Below are positions 23,806 to 36,080 of a stretch of DNA of 64,000 nucleotides, in pieces. The notes under the pieces are model-generated. The model was given only the letters and a program-made list of their open reading frames with translations, searched no databases and had not been told where the DNA came from. Both the position numbers and the translations under genes were made by a program. The DNA comes from Gigaspora margarita (Eukaryota > Glomeromycota > Glomeromycetes > Diversisporales > Gigasporaceae), in NCBI GenBank assembly GCA_009809945.1, contig WTPW01000996.1:178550-242549 (forward strand), given 5' to 3'. Each line of letters opens with the position of its first letter. The first letter of the stretch is position 1.

Positions 23806-25129
23806 TGTGTTTATTAAAGTATCCAAATATTTGATACTCAAGATTGTTCAAAGAATTTTTAAGCTTTAATAAATATTAAATTTATTTAAAAAATATATAA
23901 TTATATAGATTTTAGATGCTAAATATATAGGCTACTATCAATAAAAATCAAGCAGGTTGATACTTCAAAAAAAATTAATAGCTTAACATTCATTGCTTAT
24001 ATTCGGATGAATTTTGAAGCAATTCTCATACTTTAATAGTCAAGAGAAAGATCAAGATTTAAGCTTTCTTTTGACTATTAAACATAAAATAGTTTGGAAT
24101 TCATCAAGATATAGGCAATAAAGATTAAAATATTATTTTTTTTTTGAAAAATCAATCTGCTAGGTTTCTATTGATAAGCCCATATTTTATTTTAAAAAAA
24201 TAATATAATTAGCTTAATAAAATTTAGACTAATTTTAATTTATTTTTTTGTTCAAAATTGTTCATATCCAATAACAATACTGTCTATAGGCATCTAAGAA
24301 TAATTTGGTAATCATATCTTTGAATCATTTAAATACTTTTAAAAAAAATCATAAAATGTATTTATTCTTCAAGATGGTTAGTAATAAATTAAAGGTGAAA
24401 TCGTCTTCTTAACATTTGAATCTTTTTTATAGCATGCAGTTCTTTTTTATATAGATCCCTTTTAAAGGCCTTTGATAAAACAATAGGAGTATTTTGTGAT
24501 AACATAGTTTAGTTATAGTATAGATAAGCAATTGTATATTTTAAAAAAAAAAACAAACAAATCCTATGTATCAAAGGTGACAATATTTATTGACTCTATT
24601 CATTAAAGATTGCTGTTTATTTTATGTCACTCAGAATGCAACAATTTGTTATTACACCACATTGAATAAATGACACTTTATACCAGTGAAGCTAATAAAT
24701 ATATATGTTATATCAGAGAATCATGTATAAATGGCTCAATGTTACAACAACTCACCATGAAAATCGAAAATATTTTACACGTTTTAAATTTAGCATCATA
24801 TAATTATTAGACATACAGTACAAATATCCATACATACGTACGAGCAATCATTCTAATCCGACACATAGTTTATCATTATTCTGATGCCATCCAAGTTCGA
24901 GAATCGAATAAATTTTAAGGCTGTGAAACGTCAAAGAAATACCCGTAAACAAATATGTGTGTTATTTTAACTTAACCACGTAATTTAAAAATCTGAATGA
25001 TAAAATTGGTATGATCAGGGATGCACAAAAAATAAAGTTCATGATACAAGTCGACGAAATTAGGTACGTACGTAAGCACATACCGCAATTTTTATCACTT
25101 ATAATTTCTATAAAATCTTAAACATAGCC
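23806..25129. other. gene-free stretch
   Basis: No gene is seen. From about 24.8 kb the sequence becomes less AT-biased, as expected approaching the receptor gene region. Confidence 0.5.
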
Positions 25130-25745
25130 AAACCCGGCTAGATCTTATGTTTCGGGCCGAGTGACCTCACGAATTGGAGCTCTTACTTTAATCACATCGA
25201 ATAAGCCCAAACCCTTATTTACTCCAAACTAAATTTCCATACGTAATATTACATAATTGTTCTTAAAGTTCGGTTTTGCTTTAAACATAATACAATGCAT
25301 TTTATTACTTGTATTTTTAAGGTGTGATTTGCACCGCCATAATTTAATAGTTACAGCCCCTTAATTTGTCACAAGGCAATCACTATATTCTAAGGAATTA
25401 ATTAACAAATTTTTACTAGAACCAAAAAGGAAATCTTTATTAAAAAAAATTTAGAAATCTGTCGGTAAAAAAACGCTTTTCAAGGTGCTGTGCCCTATTA
25501 TTTTTAAACTTCACCTAATGCGTCCTATTCATCTTAAACTTTACTTAAAAAGTTTCACATTTTAGTAATCAACACCCATTCGTTCATTTAATTTCCGTGA
25601 CTGTAATATAAGTTGATCATCTTTTAATTTTTACGTCCATCATAGCAATTATATAAGGAGAGAGCTTCATGAATAAACATATCAGCACGTGAGACTTAAA
25701 TACCGAGGTATGTACTGTACGTACGTACGTACGTACGAGAAAACT
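25130..25745 (+). repeat. duplicated upstream block, inverted partner at 32.6-33.1 kb
   Basis: This block matches the reverse complement of about 32585-33080. Shared landmarks in order include TTTCGGGCCGAG, ATCGAATAAGCCCAAAC, ATTACATAATTGTTC, TAATACAATGCATT, GGTGTGATTTGCACC, CAAAAAGGAAA, AAGGTGCTG and CATTCGTTCATTTAATTT. The block immediately downstream matches the second locus in direct orientation, so one of the two loci has undergone a local inversion. Confidence 0.75.
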
Positions 25746-26976
25746 AAAATATATTCTTGTTCTGTTCACGCTTACCAATATAGTATGACGTTATTCATCT
25801 ACTACGACTTTTCCTAATCATTATATTCATTTATTCATTCACATTTCATTTGTCACCTGTGTCCTTCGTGTCATATTCTGTATTTGTCTTAACGTCATAT
25901 CTAATATAGTTTACTACCCTTACGTCATCAATGCTGTCGATAAAAAAAAATTTATCATTATATTAATAATTAAATATATAATTACAATATATGGTTAATA
26001 TTTTATCCAAAACACGGGATAATAACCATAATTAGCGCTTACATCACATGCGTGAGAATATTTCCCCACACTCATTCCAATCAGTTCATTAATAATATTA
26101 ACCAATAACAGAGATTTGTAAGTAAAGTGTTTTCGGCGTAGCCAAGATGTTTCGCACCTGCATGCAGCTTAGTATAACAAGTAAGGTTCACTTACGTATG
26201 CATACATTCGTACTAATCGAATAATTTTATGGTGCTTTTTGGAAATTCTGCCGCCATTTAGGATTGAAGAAATATGCAGATAAATATTGAGAATTAAATG
26301 AATGAAAAAGAAAAAAAAATTGTAGACATAAATTGACCCTCTCAAAATCGGTATGCATGGTGAACAGGCTTTGTATCAGTTTTGAGAGGTTATTGAATTT
26401 GAGAGGTCAAATAGTTATGTTAGAAACAGAATTGGTGGATCAATTTTTGACCGATTTTAGCATATTATCGGTTTTAACAGGATCGGTTTTGAGAGGGTCA
26501 ATTGTAATATTAGTTTTTATATATGTATTTATTTTAACAGTTGATGTATGTTATCATTTGTCTCGCATGATTGCCAATAGAATTTCCTGGACTATTCGTT
26601 GAGATATCCGAATATTCACGTACATACGTACGTGTATTGGTTCTTTTGCGGTCAGACATGCATGCTAGCACTGGCCAAGATTTCAAAACTCGGAAACTAG
26701 TTCATTAAGTTAAAAATGTTTAAGCATTTACTAAATTTCAAAAGGAAATATTGAATTTAACAATTGATTACCTCTTCTAGAGTAATATAATTATAACTTA
26801 AATTAAAGACAACCGTATATTTTATTGGCCTGGACTTTTAAAAAAAAAATTAAATAAAATGCCTTTAAAGAATTTTTCAGTAGTTTTTATGTTCGCGTTC
26901 ATTACCTAAATTTTTTCGTTATTTTTTTTTTTTTTAACCTTATAAAAAATTTCCTTTGTTAAGAATTAATACGACA
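25746..26976 (+). repeat. duplicated upstream flank of receptor copy 1
   Basis: About 25746-25960 matches 33345-33560 directly (CAACGTCATATCTAATATAG and related blocks), and about 26535-26976 matches 34385-34834 (TTTCGCATGATTACCA-like, AGCACTGGCCAAGATT, AAATTTCAAAAGGAAATA). It is the presumed promoter region of the receptor. A T-run and CCTTATAAAAA lie just before the start codon. A 173-bp element at 26331-26503 is present only in this copy. Confidence 0.75.
26331..26503. mobile_element. TIR element inserted upstream of receptor copy 1
   Basis: AATTGACCCTCTCAAAATCG on the left pairs with the complement of CGGTTTTGAGAGGGTCAATT. The paralogous flank of receptor copy 2 (about 34330-34390) lacks it, so it postdates the duplication or was lost there. 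The open frame crossing it is by chance. Confidence 0.75.
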
Positions 26977-28229
26977 ATGTATTCAACTACAGTAGTCATT
27001 CTATATTTTCTGCTATGTATTTCAATATTATGTTCAATATACGTTGCTCTATTTTTATATCGTTCAAAAAAAAATTATTTGATCGCACTGTATTCATGTT
27101 CTGCAACAATCTTTTCTATTAATATAATTCTTAGTATTATATGGCGAAATGAATTAGAGAATGCTCCTTATGGATTTTGCTTTTTTCAAGCGATGCTTGT
27201 AAGTCTTATTCATTTAATTTGATTCTAAGTTGATCAATTTAATGAAATAATATCCTGGGTTATTTGGTATTAAGGAAAAACAAAGTTTCCATTTGTATAC
27301 ATATAACACAGGTTATTATACGATTTTGATATAATGAATATTTACTAATATATTTAAAAATTTTTATAAATATTATTAAATAGTTACAATATAATGCCAT
27401 ATTCCAAATGGCATGTGCATTTTGCTTTGCGATACAAACATATGCACAACTCGTTCTTTTTCATCAATCACCTTCAGGTGCATTAAAGAAATTTTTTCAA
27501 TTATTTATAATTATATACCCAATCACTATGACAATCATACTTCTCATATTATCACTTCGTTTTAATGCTGTTAAACCAAGGCGCATGAATTGGTATTTTT
27601 AATTTTATGAATATTTATAAAATTGTCATCATTATAATTTAATAATATTAAAAATATATATATATTATCTATAATTTAGCGACGTTACTGATCCTGCTTG
27701 GATTAGATTATTTGGTTTTTCTGGTATTAACCAACTTTGTAGCATTCCAGGCATAATTTTAAGCGGTAAGTTTTTATAAATTTACGATGATAATATAATT
27801 TATTTATTCCTTTTCTATAAATTTTAAAACTTTTAATTCTTTGTAGGCCGTGCCGCTTATGAAGTATATAAACACATGGACTTACTTAGATCTAAATCCG
27901 ATTCAAATTCTGCTGGACAAATAATCACTCAAGATAGTACTCATAAACAACCTAACGTCTCTAGAGATCCTTTTTCTAAAAATAGCAGATCTTATAATAT
28001 AACAAGAACTGCTGCCATTCGAATGGTTACTTTTTCTTTTTTATTTGCTTTTATTAATGTCTTTGGTTGTTTTACGAGTTTTGCTGCTATTCTTAAAGAT
28101 GTAAGTCTTGATAAAGAACCTACTATTCTTGATTGGGTTGGTGCAACTCTTGGAATTTATGTATTTATTATTTTTGGCTGGCCACATAATCCTCAAAAAG
28201 TCAAGCAGATTTGGTTAAATGGTTCATAA
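26977..28229 (+). CDS. seven-helix receptor-like protein, copy 1
   Basis: Four exons: 26977-27198, 27384-27592, 27680-27765 and 27847-28229, all with GT...AG introns, giving 299 residues. Seven hydrophobic segments lie at about 5-28, 34-56, 67-100, 112-133, 150-172, 230-255 and 268-284. A basic loop (FLYRSKKNY) follows helix 1. A long polar Ser/Thr-rich loop (about 184-225) between helices 5 and 6 is typical of the G-protein-contacting third loop. Cys68 at the start of helix 3 and Cys144, whose codon is split between exons 2 and 3, are placed like the disulfide pair of many G-protein-coupled receptors. I read it as a fungal receptor-like membrane protein, ligand unknown. A pheromone-receptor (STE3-like) assignment is possible but not supported by a motif I trust. 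Start at 26977 is chosen because the paralogue has the same ATG context. Confidence 0.8.
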
Positions 28230-28425
28230 GTAGATTATTATATCTGATATTTATTTGTTTACATTATTTTATGTATATATATGTACCTTCTCTTACATTG
28301 TTGGATGGCATTTTATTTTCATTGTTGTATTTTTTATTTATTTATTTATTTATTATTATTTATAATAAACAAATAAATTTTGTTCCAAGATTCTTCAAAT
28401 TTCATAAAAAAGGTTTTTAGTTCTT
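28230..28425 (+). repeat. duplicated 3' flank of receptor copy 1
   Basis: TATTTATTTGTTTAC, TTTTATGTATATATAT and ACCTTCTCT follow the stop codon in both receptor copies (compare 36081-36180), so the duplication extends into the 3' untranslated region. Confidence 0.65.
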
Positions 28426-29077
28426 ATCAATCCCAAGCAAACCGTGAGGTAGAAATTTTAACTATCTAAAACCTCAAATTACACCTGTTGAACCCGTAAT
28501 ATAGATGTTTATCTTTGGTAACGTTTAAACCAATCGTAAAGTACCGTGAAAATACCTTCCAATCCCAGCTACATCGGTCCCAAGTGAAAGATTATCTTCT
28601 GCCGTTGGGAATCAAAATAATCTCTTAATGTAGATACACACCGGATATTACTTTTCATTAAGCGGAATGGTGTGTATTGTGATATGTGATCTGATTCAAA
28701 TAGATTGGCGTGACCTGTTCAACAAATGTTGAATCATCTTACTTTTTTGATCAATAAATCCTAGTTTTCATTAAAATAGTGGCATTATTGTTGAAATAAT
28801 AAGATTAAATTCAAATACAAATAGACTATACAATTGAATAAACTATTGATATAATCCACTTGATAAAGTTATTGAAGCTAAACAACATCACACGATGACC
28901 TACATTAGTCGGTTAAAAAAAATAGTATTGAAGATAAAAAACCTTATACTGTAATTGTAGAGTATTGCTAATTTTCACCAGGGGAAAAAATCACCGGGGT
29001 GCTATATCTCAAAAAGTACCAAGTAAATAAAGTTCGGGGTTCTAAGTAAAAATGTTCAGGGCCCTGAAAACCTAGTA
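28426..29077. other. gene-free stretch between receptor copies
   Basis: No supportable gene or bounded repeat. Composition is less AT-extreme than the transposon-rich parts. Confidence 0.45.
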
Positions 29078-30591
29078 CACTAGTTGTTGGGACAAAATTT
29101 GTCGTTAAAAATAGATTCTACTTGAACCGCGTGATGATTAGCACAATTTGGCCAATCAGCATTAACCATAATCAATCGAAATGCTAATAAGTTTGAAAGT
29201 TTTTTAAAACTTCTAGTGTAATAATTACTCGATTAAATTAAGTAATTTTTTTTATTTTAATCATATAGTTTTTTAAAAATAAAATAAAAAAAAGTTCATT
29301 GAATTTGATTCACTGTTATCGAGATATCATCGTTAAAGTTTTTAAAAAAATAAAATATCAAAAAAAAAACTAAAATTGGGTGAATTTTTTCTTTTTTGAA
29401 CTTTAAACAATGATTTCCCGACAGCCAACTATCAGAGTTTGATAAAAAAAAATTATTATTTTAATTCCGTGTTTTATAGAATTAAAATAAAAAATTTTAA
29501 TTGAATTCGGCATTAAAAATTAAAAAAAAAAATTAAGAAAAAATTTGGCTCAAAGATTACTCGGCACTTGCCTGGTCAAATTCATCAATTTTTTTTTATT
29601 TTAATTCTATAAGATTATACCAGGTAAGTGCCAAATCATCTTTGTTCAAAGTTTAGGTGCCTATAAAAAAAGCTGCAGCCAAATTTTTTCTTAATTTTTA
29701 ATGAATATTTCTCAACAACCTACTATTCAGATTCGATTAAAATTTTTATATTAATCCTATGAATTCATAAAATTTAAAATAAAAATTTTCAGATGTTAGT
29801 TTCCGAGAAATCTTTGGTTTAAAAAAATTTTTTTAAGAAGTTTTGCAATACATTTGTTATTTATGCCTAAAACAAAGGTTTCTCGACAGCAAATTGATAA
29901 AAATTTTTTTTATTCTGATTCTATGCATTCATAGGATTAAAATAAAAAAACTTTTTGATCGAATTTGAATAACGATTGTCGAAAAAATATTCATTAAAAA
30001 TTAAAAAAATTTGGCCATTACTCGGCATTTACCTGATCAAATTCGATCAAAATTTTTTATTTTAATTCTCTATAACTCACGGAATTAAAATAAAAAAATA
30101 TTGATCGAATTTGACCAGGCAAATGCCCATTCAAAGTTTAGATTAGATGTCTTAAAAAGGAATCTGCGGCCAAATAATTTCTTAATTTTAATGAATATTT
30201 CTCGACAACTAGCTATCCGAATTCGGTTATATCTTTTTATTTTAATTCTATGAAACCACGGAAATAAATAAAAAAAAATTTTTTTTATCAAATTCGGATA
30301 GCTGGCTGTCGGGAAATCTTTGTTTAAAGTTCAAAGAAGGAATAATTTACCTGATTTTTGTTTTTTTTCGGTATTTTATACTTTTTTTATTTAATTCTAC
30401 AACGTTGTAAGATTAAAATAAAAAAAAAAACTTACTTAATTTAATCGAGTAGTTATTGAGGAATCATCGCTAGAAGTTTTAAAAAACTTCGAACTTATTA
30501 GCATTTCGATTAATTATGGTTAAGCCTTGTTCCGATCATCACGCGGTTCAAGTAGAATCTATTTTTACAAATTTTGTCCCCACGACTAGGG
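29078..30591. mobile_element. 1.5-kb TA-flanked foldback built of palindromic modules
   Basis: The ends CACTAGTTGTTGGGACAAAA and CCCTAGTCGTGGGGACAAAA (right end complemented) are flanked by TA (29076-29077 and 30592-30593). The arms continue through AGATTCTACTTGAACCGCGT and AATCGAAATGCTAATAAGTT, about 150 bp each. Between the arms lie about eight modules centred on TTTAATTCTATGAATT-like palindromes at roughly 150-170-bp spacing (near 29270, 29465, 29605, 29765, 29925, 30075, 30250 and 30405). The ends resemble Tc1/mariner repeats. No transposase frame. Confidence 0.78.
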
Positions 30592-30593
30592 TA

Positions 30594-31199
30594 TTACTGA
30601 AAACTTCACGAGAACTAAAATCAGGATCTATATTATGTTATATAAACCTCTATTTTATCCAAAAACCGTACCTTGACTCTAAAAAACATTAGGGTGGTTA
30701 TTTTCCTTCTGATTAAATATTAATATAATTGCTCAGAATAAAACATCAATTTGATAGCTTATTTATATTAGGTATTGTGTTAATAGAGAGAAAAAACGTG
30801 TAGTTGGTATCATTAATATTGCCTTTATGTCTTCTATCCAGGTGAAATTTTAAAAAAATACAATTATTGTAGACCCAAGTCTTATGAGGATGGTATTGCA
30901 ACATGTTTTCGATGTATAAAAATTATGTACCGGTATATCAAATATCTTTAGGATCTAATAATAGATATCAAGAAGATTTAAACTGTTCTCATGCATCAAC
31001 CTTGAAGTGATTAGCAAGTGATCGTAACAATGCTCAACAACTATAATGATATTTACACTATGATGTTATTGAAATATTCTCAAGCATCATCTTTGATGTG
31101 ATTAGTTAGTTTATTATAATCAATCAAAATAATCATTAAATCGATACTTAGCGGCCTAGACTTTATTCATTCTTCTATCATATGTCATCGACAAAAGTT
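30594..31199. other. gene-free stretch
   Basis: No gene or clear repeat is seen. Confidence 0.45.
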
Positions 31200-31610
31200 A
31201 AAATAAAAAAAAAGCAACCATCCAACAAGAAATAACAGGTGTTATTAACTTTCAAAAACATTCTAACGAAGCATTAACTTCAGCGGTTCCTGTTAATCCA
31301 CCAATTTCGGATCTTCATTGGTATTGGGTTATAGTATCAAATGAAGAGATACTCATTACTGTTTTTTTTATAAAACCTTTTAATGCGAGAGATAAAATAA
31401 TAATTCGTTGCTGAATTTGATAATCTATGGCGAGTGATCTCTTTGAAAACTCAATTGACTGTAGAATTTTTCCTAGGTATTATAAAAAAAGGTGGGCTTG
31501 ATAAAGTTTGTTGATTTAAACGACAAACACATTTTAATATTTTTTACTAATAAAAACTAATTACGAAAAAGATTTCAAAAATATCTTTTAGAATTAGAAA
31601 CATAGTATAT
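31200..31610 (+). pseudogene. broken protein-coding relic, family unknown
   Basis: Short stretches of protein-like sequence on the plus strand, for example ISDLHWYWVI, ITVFFIKPFNARDK, FDNLWRVISLKTQLTVEFF and DLNDKHILIF, follow each other in more than one frame. Composition and codon use look more like a decayed gene than like intergenic DNA. I do not recognise the family and cannot say whether the source was a host gene or a mobile element. Confidence 0.4.
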
Positions 31611-32584
31611 CTTTTTTTTTTAACAATTTTTTATATTTGTTGTGCCTCAGGTGTCAATTTGTCTCAAATATCAATCGGCAAAATTATTAATTAATTTAGA
31701 AAATTGATATCTAGGTTGTAGGTTGTCTCATTTGACAATTGGGACAAATTTCGATTTGGAATCAACATATATATATTACATTAAATAGATAATTGGATAA
31801 CATATAAGCGAAATTTAATAAAGCATTATTTGAAAATTCTTAATACATTATGTCCGGTTACATACTTAGTGTATGCTGTGATTAGAAGAGAATATACGGA
31901 AGTTAGTTACAAGAGAGTACTAGAGTTGAGATGTTCTATTCTATGAAAAGTACTATTCAGTAGTACTATTACTAATAATGACAGTTCACATTTTAATAAT
32001 ACGGTTTTCTATTAAATCATATATCAACATCATACATTGTACTCAGATCTTTTATGAAAAATGGAAAGGTACAATTGATACTGTTTAAATTTAAATGTAA
32101 ATTATATTTTATGTGTCAAATTAAAATTTACGAGTTTCATTAGGTTTAGAGTAAGGATAAGCATTATCAGGATCATAATTATTTAATCTGGCGCAATATT
32201 AAATTGAAATTTATTATGTACAAGGAGGGTTTGATCCCCTAAATTACGATAATTATAGGCTATCCAAACTATATTATAAAATCACATCAGCTAATTAATC
32301 GTCATGCTATGACGATTGAACTTGCTGATGCTTGACGTTCAGTCAATTAAAATTTATTATTCAATATATGGTGCTCAGTTGAGAGAAAAAATTAGTCATA
32401 TAAAGCAATATTATTTTTTTTGTTTTTTTTTTTAAGTGTGATAATTTGACTTTAAAGTGTCAATTTGCATAATTTAAAAGATTAAAAAATCATTTAGAAA
32501 ATAAATTTTATTATTTTTTTTTTTACAATACAGAGCTCATTTGTTATTGCGAAATATAATTATTAGTTTAGTTGATTTATTATT
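31611..32584. other. gene-free stretch
   Basis: It contains two versions of CAATTTGTCTCAAAT-like sequence facing each other at about 31650-31760 and otherwise nothing I can name. Confidence 0.4.
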
Positions 32585-33080
32585 GAGAATGAAAGTTCGT
32601 ACGTACTATACATACCTATTACTGTGCTTTTCTATTTAGAAAAACTTAGTCGAACTTATCTTCTTCCTAAAAATTAAATGAACGAATGGAATTTGTTTTA
32701 CTGTAAGTGAAATTTGGAATGAATTATAGGACGCAGCACCTTTGTATGACGATTTAAAATGTATAAAAAATTTTCCTTTTTTGTTTAAGAATGATTTAAT
32801 CATTTAAATCCTAAACTTAAAACATTTTTATAATAACTTTGACAAATTTAATAGGCTGTATTAAATTATGGTAGTGCAAATCATACCTTAAAAATATTAA
32901 TCATAATGCATTGTATTAAATCGATATAATGCAAAACCGAGCTTCAACAATTATGTAATCTTCTTAATTTGAAGTAAAATTTGGTTTGGGCTTATTCGAT
33001 GCGATTGAAATAATGGCTTAAAAAGAATACCAATAAGTTGTCCGCTCGGCCCGAAATTTAAGACCTAGCTTGGTAAAAAA
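32585..33080 (-). repeat. inverted partner of 25130-25745
   Basis: Read on the minus strand this block follows 25130-25745 (see there). A 23-bp piece ending AAGTTGTCCGCTCGG is repeated directly at about 33028 and 33083, perhaps marking one breakpoint of the rearrangement. Confidence 0.72.
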
Positions 33081-33642
33081 AAATACCAATAAGTTGTCCG
33101 CTCGGTTAGACTAGCTTGTTTTGGTTAAATTTATTATGTTTTGTGCAAATTTTTACTCGTGCAAAGATGTCGTTGTATCTTTCGGAAATCACAAGACGTT
33201 GTTTAACTTAGATAACAATGATTACCTTATGCTAAAGTTTATATCTATAACTAAATGTGTAATTTGCTTCGAATATTAGACAAAATTTCTAACAAATCGA
33301 TAAATTCCTGCGTAAAAATACATCAACACCAATACCTGATACCAAAGATGTAAGAAAACTAAAACGTAACCCTCAATCTGTGTCTATGTTTACGTTTAAT
33401 TCCAATACAGTATGATGCCTTTCATCTACTGTGCCTTTTCCCAATCATCAAAATTCATTCACAGCCTGCGTATACGTATCATATTCTTTGTGTTGTCGCA
33501 ACGTCATATCTAATATAGTAACTACCTTGATAAAAACCTTGACAAAAAAAGAAAAATTCATTTACATTAATATAAAAAGCATTTGATTTTATTAGAGATT
33601 GTACCCGGGCAAAAATTGTTATTATGTGAATAGTAATTTTAT

Positions 33643-33796
33643 CGAGTTTGTGTCAACATCCCGAAACTTAATTATCTCGTCGCATGATATCGGGGTTGAT
33701 TAGTAAGTATGTTTACTAATCAAGGCGAAAGCTGAATATTGGAACCCTGATATCACACGACGCGATAATTAAGTTTCGAGATTTTGACACAAACCC
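33643..33796. mobile_element. foldback with imperfect 55-60-bp arms
   Basis: Left arm GTTTGTGTCAACATCCCGAA through TTAATTATCTCGTCG pairs with a right arm whose complement is GTTTGTGTCAAAATCTCGAA through TTAATTATCGCGTCG. A small hairpin, GATTAGTAAGTATGTTTACT, lies near the centre. It directly abuts the foldback at 33801. Confidence 0.72.
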
Positions 33797-33800
33797 AATT

Positions 33801-33987
33801 TTATCAGACACGTCCTATGTGATCACTGAATCATTTCTGTATAACTTATTCGTTCACCTCCTAATACAATATACCAAATTCATTCACTTCTTACGAGGTG
33901 AGTGACTATCTACATATTTTGTATTAGGAGGTGGTTGAATAAGTTATACAGAAATGATTCAGTGATCACATAGGACGTGTCTGATAA
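33801..33987. mobile_element. foldback with ~70-bp arms
   Basis: TTATCAGACACGTCCTATGT to TCCTAATACAA on the left is mirrored on the right with only about three clustered mismatches, leaving a loop of about 45 bp. The strong arm identity suggests a fairly young hairpin element. It is absent from the paralogous flank of receptor copy 1. Smaller GATAAC/GTTATC hairpins follow to about 34060. Confidence 0.78.
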
Positions 33988-34834
33988 CAAAGTTATCAGT
34001 CGAGTCTTTAGATGAATAATCAGTTATCATCTACAACACGACTGATAACTAGTACTTATCCGGATAACCCGAGTAATTTAATCAAACTTGGATAGATTTT
34101 TCCCAATGGTACAATCTTTAATGCTAATTTTTATTAATTAATTAAGTGTTAAAAAATAATTATAATTCCGACTGTAAGTAAAGTGCCTTCAAAGAAACCG
34201 TAACATATTCATTTAAAAATAAGGTTGTGTGTAAGCACATACCATATATCGGTAAGTGCTTACGTACAGACGTATGTATACCAATCAATGATGCAGGATT
34301 AACACTACAATTATGTATAGACTTCACGTAGATTATATTTAATACAGTATTCCGGAGTTAATTATATTTATTATATGTATATTTATTTACTAAAGATATT
34401 GAATGCTACCATTTGTTTCGCATGATTACCATTAGGATTTCCTAGAAGTTCATTGAGATCTACGGATATGATTGTGTATTGGTTCTTTGGTCGTCAGACA
34501 CGATAGCACTGGCCAAGATTCCAAACCGTCGGAAATTAGCCTATTCGAAAATGGTTTAAATTTCAAAAGGAAATATTTGAATTTAAAAACTGACTGATTA
34601 CAAACTCTTCTATAATAAATATAATTTACAATTTAAAAAAGAAAATTAACTGTACTTCTTATTGGTTTGAACTTTGAAAAAAAAAAGTTTAAATAAATGG
34701 TTTTTTAAAGAATTTTCCCGTAGCTTTCGCTCGAATTCAGTAATTATTTACCTAAACCCTTTCATTATTATTCTTTTTTTTTTTTTTCCCCCTTGAACCT
34801 TTAAAAATTTCCTTTGCCAATAATTAATACAACA

Positions 34835-36080
34835 ATGTATACAATTACATTAATCATTATATATTGCCTGACATTTCTTTCATTATTATGTTCAATATAT
34901 GTTGCTCTATTTTTATATCGTTCTAAAAAAAATTATTTGATTGCATTATATGCAGCTTCCGTTGCTATATTTTCTGTTAATATATTTCTTAGTTTTATAT
35001 GGAAAAATGAATTAAATCGTGCTCCTTCTGGGCTCTGCTTTTTTCAAGCAATATTTGTAAGTATTCATATAAATTTTGATTATAAATTGATTATTTTAAT
35101 AATATCGTGGGTTATTGGATATTAGCGAAAATTAAGTTTCGTTTGTACACATATATATACATTCTTGATCTCGATATAGTGAATTTACTAAATTATTATA
35201 AATATTATTAAATAGTTACAATATAATGCCATATTCCAAATGTCATGCGCATTTTGCTTTGCGATACAAACATATGCTCAACTCGTCCTTTTTCATCAAA
35301 CAACTTCAAACACATTAAGGAAATTTTTTATTTGCTTCATAATTCTATATCCAATGATTATGACAAGCATACTTATCGTATTATCACTTCGTAATGGTGC
35401 TGTTAAACCAAGGCGCTTGAACTGGTATTTTTATTTTCAGTTTTTTATAAAAAAAAAAAATATATCATATTTATTATAAATTTGTTTATTAATAATATTA
35501 AAAAATTTTCTTTATAACTTAGTGATGTTACCGACCCTGCTTGGGTAAGATTATTTGGTTGGTCTGGTATCAACCAACTTCTTAGTATTCCAGGCACAAT
35601 TTTAAGTGGTAAATATATTTATATTTATAAATTTACAACGATAATTTAATTTATTTATTCTTTTCTATAAATCCCTAATATTCTTTTAAATTTTTTGTAG
35701 CCCGTACTGCTTACGAAGTATATAAACACATGGACCTACTACTTAGGTCTTCTGATACTAGTTCTGCTGAAGAAATAATTACTCAAGATAGTACTAATCA
35801 ACGACCTAAATTTTCTAGAGATCCTTTTTCTAAAAAGAGTAAATCTTATAATATAACAAGAGCTGCTGCCATTCGAATGGTTACTTTTTCTCTTTTATTT
35901 GCTCTTATTAATGTCTTTGGTTGTTTTACGAGTTTTGCTGCTATTCTTAAAGGTGTAAGTCTTGACAAAGAAATTTCCTCTAATGATTGGGTTGGTGCAA
36001 CTCTTGGAATTTTTGTATTTATTGTTTTTGGCTGGCCACATAATTTCAAAAAAGTAAAGCAAGTTTGGTTAAATGGTTAA
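34835..36080 (+). CDS. seven-helix receptor-like protein, copy 2
   Basis: Four exons: 34835-35056, 35216-35424, 35523-35608 and 35701-36080, giving 298 residues. Exons 1-3 have exactly the lengths of those of the copy at 26977-28229 (222, 209 and 86 bp) and the intron phases are the same; the last exon is one codon shorter. Long blocks are identical (SIYVALFLYRSKKNYLIALY, CAFCFAIQTYAQLVLFHQ, AAIRMVTFS, NVFGCFTSFAAILK). Both candidate disulfide cysteines (68 and 144) are kept. Divergence is concentrated in helix 1, the loop between helices 2 and 3 and the long third loop. Same topology and the same uncertainty about ligand and family as copy 1. The whole reading frame appears open, so both copies look functional. 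Confidence 0.8.

Larger units (their letters stand above)
33345..34834 (+). repeat. duplicated upstream flank of receptor copy 2
   Basis: It corresponds directly to 25746-26976 in separate blocks (33345-33560, about 34165-34300 and 34385-34834). Between the blocks it contains two foldbacks (33643-33987) missing from copy 1. Confidence 0.72.

Noticed and set aside
26333-26602. 89-codon open frame
   Set aside because: It runs from the terminal repeat of a small element into flanking DNA, and the paralogous flank of the second receptor gene has no counterpart.
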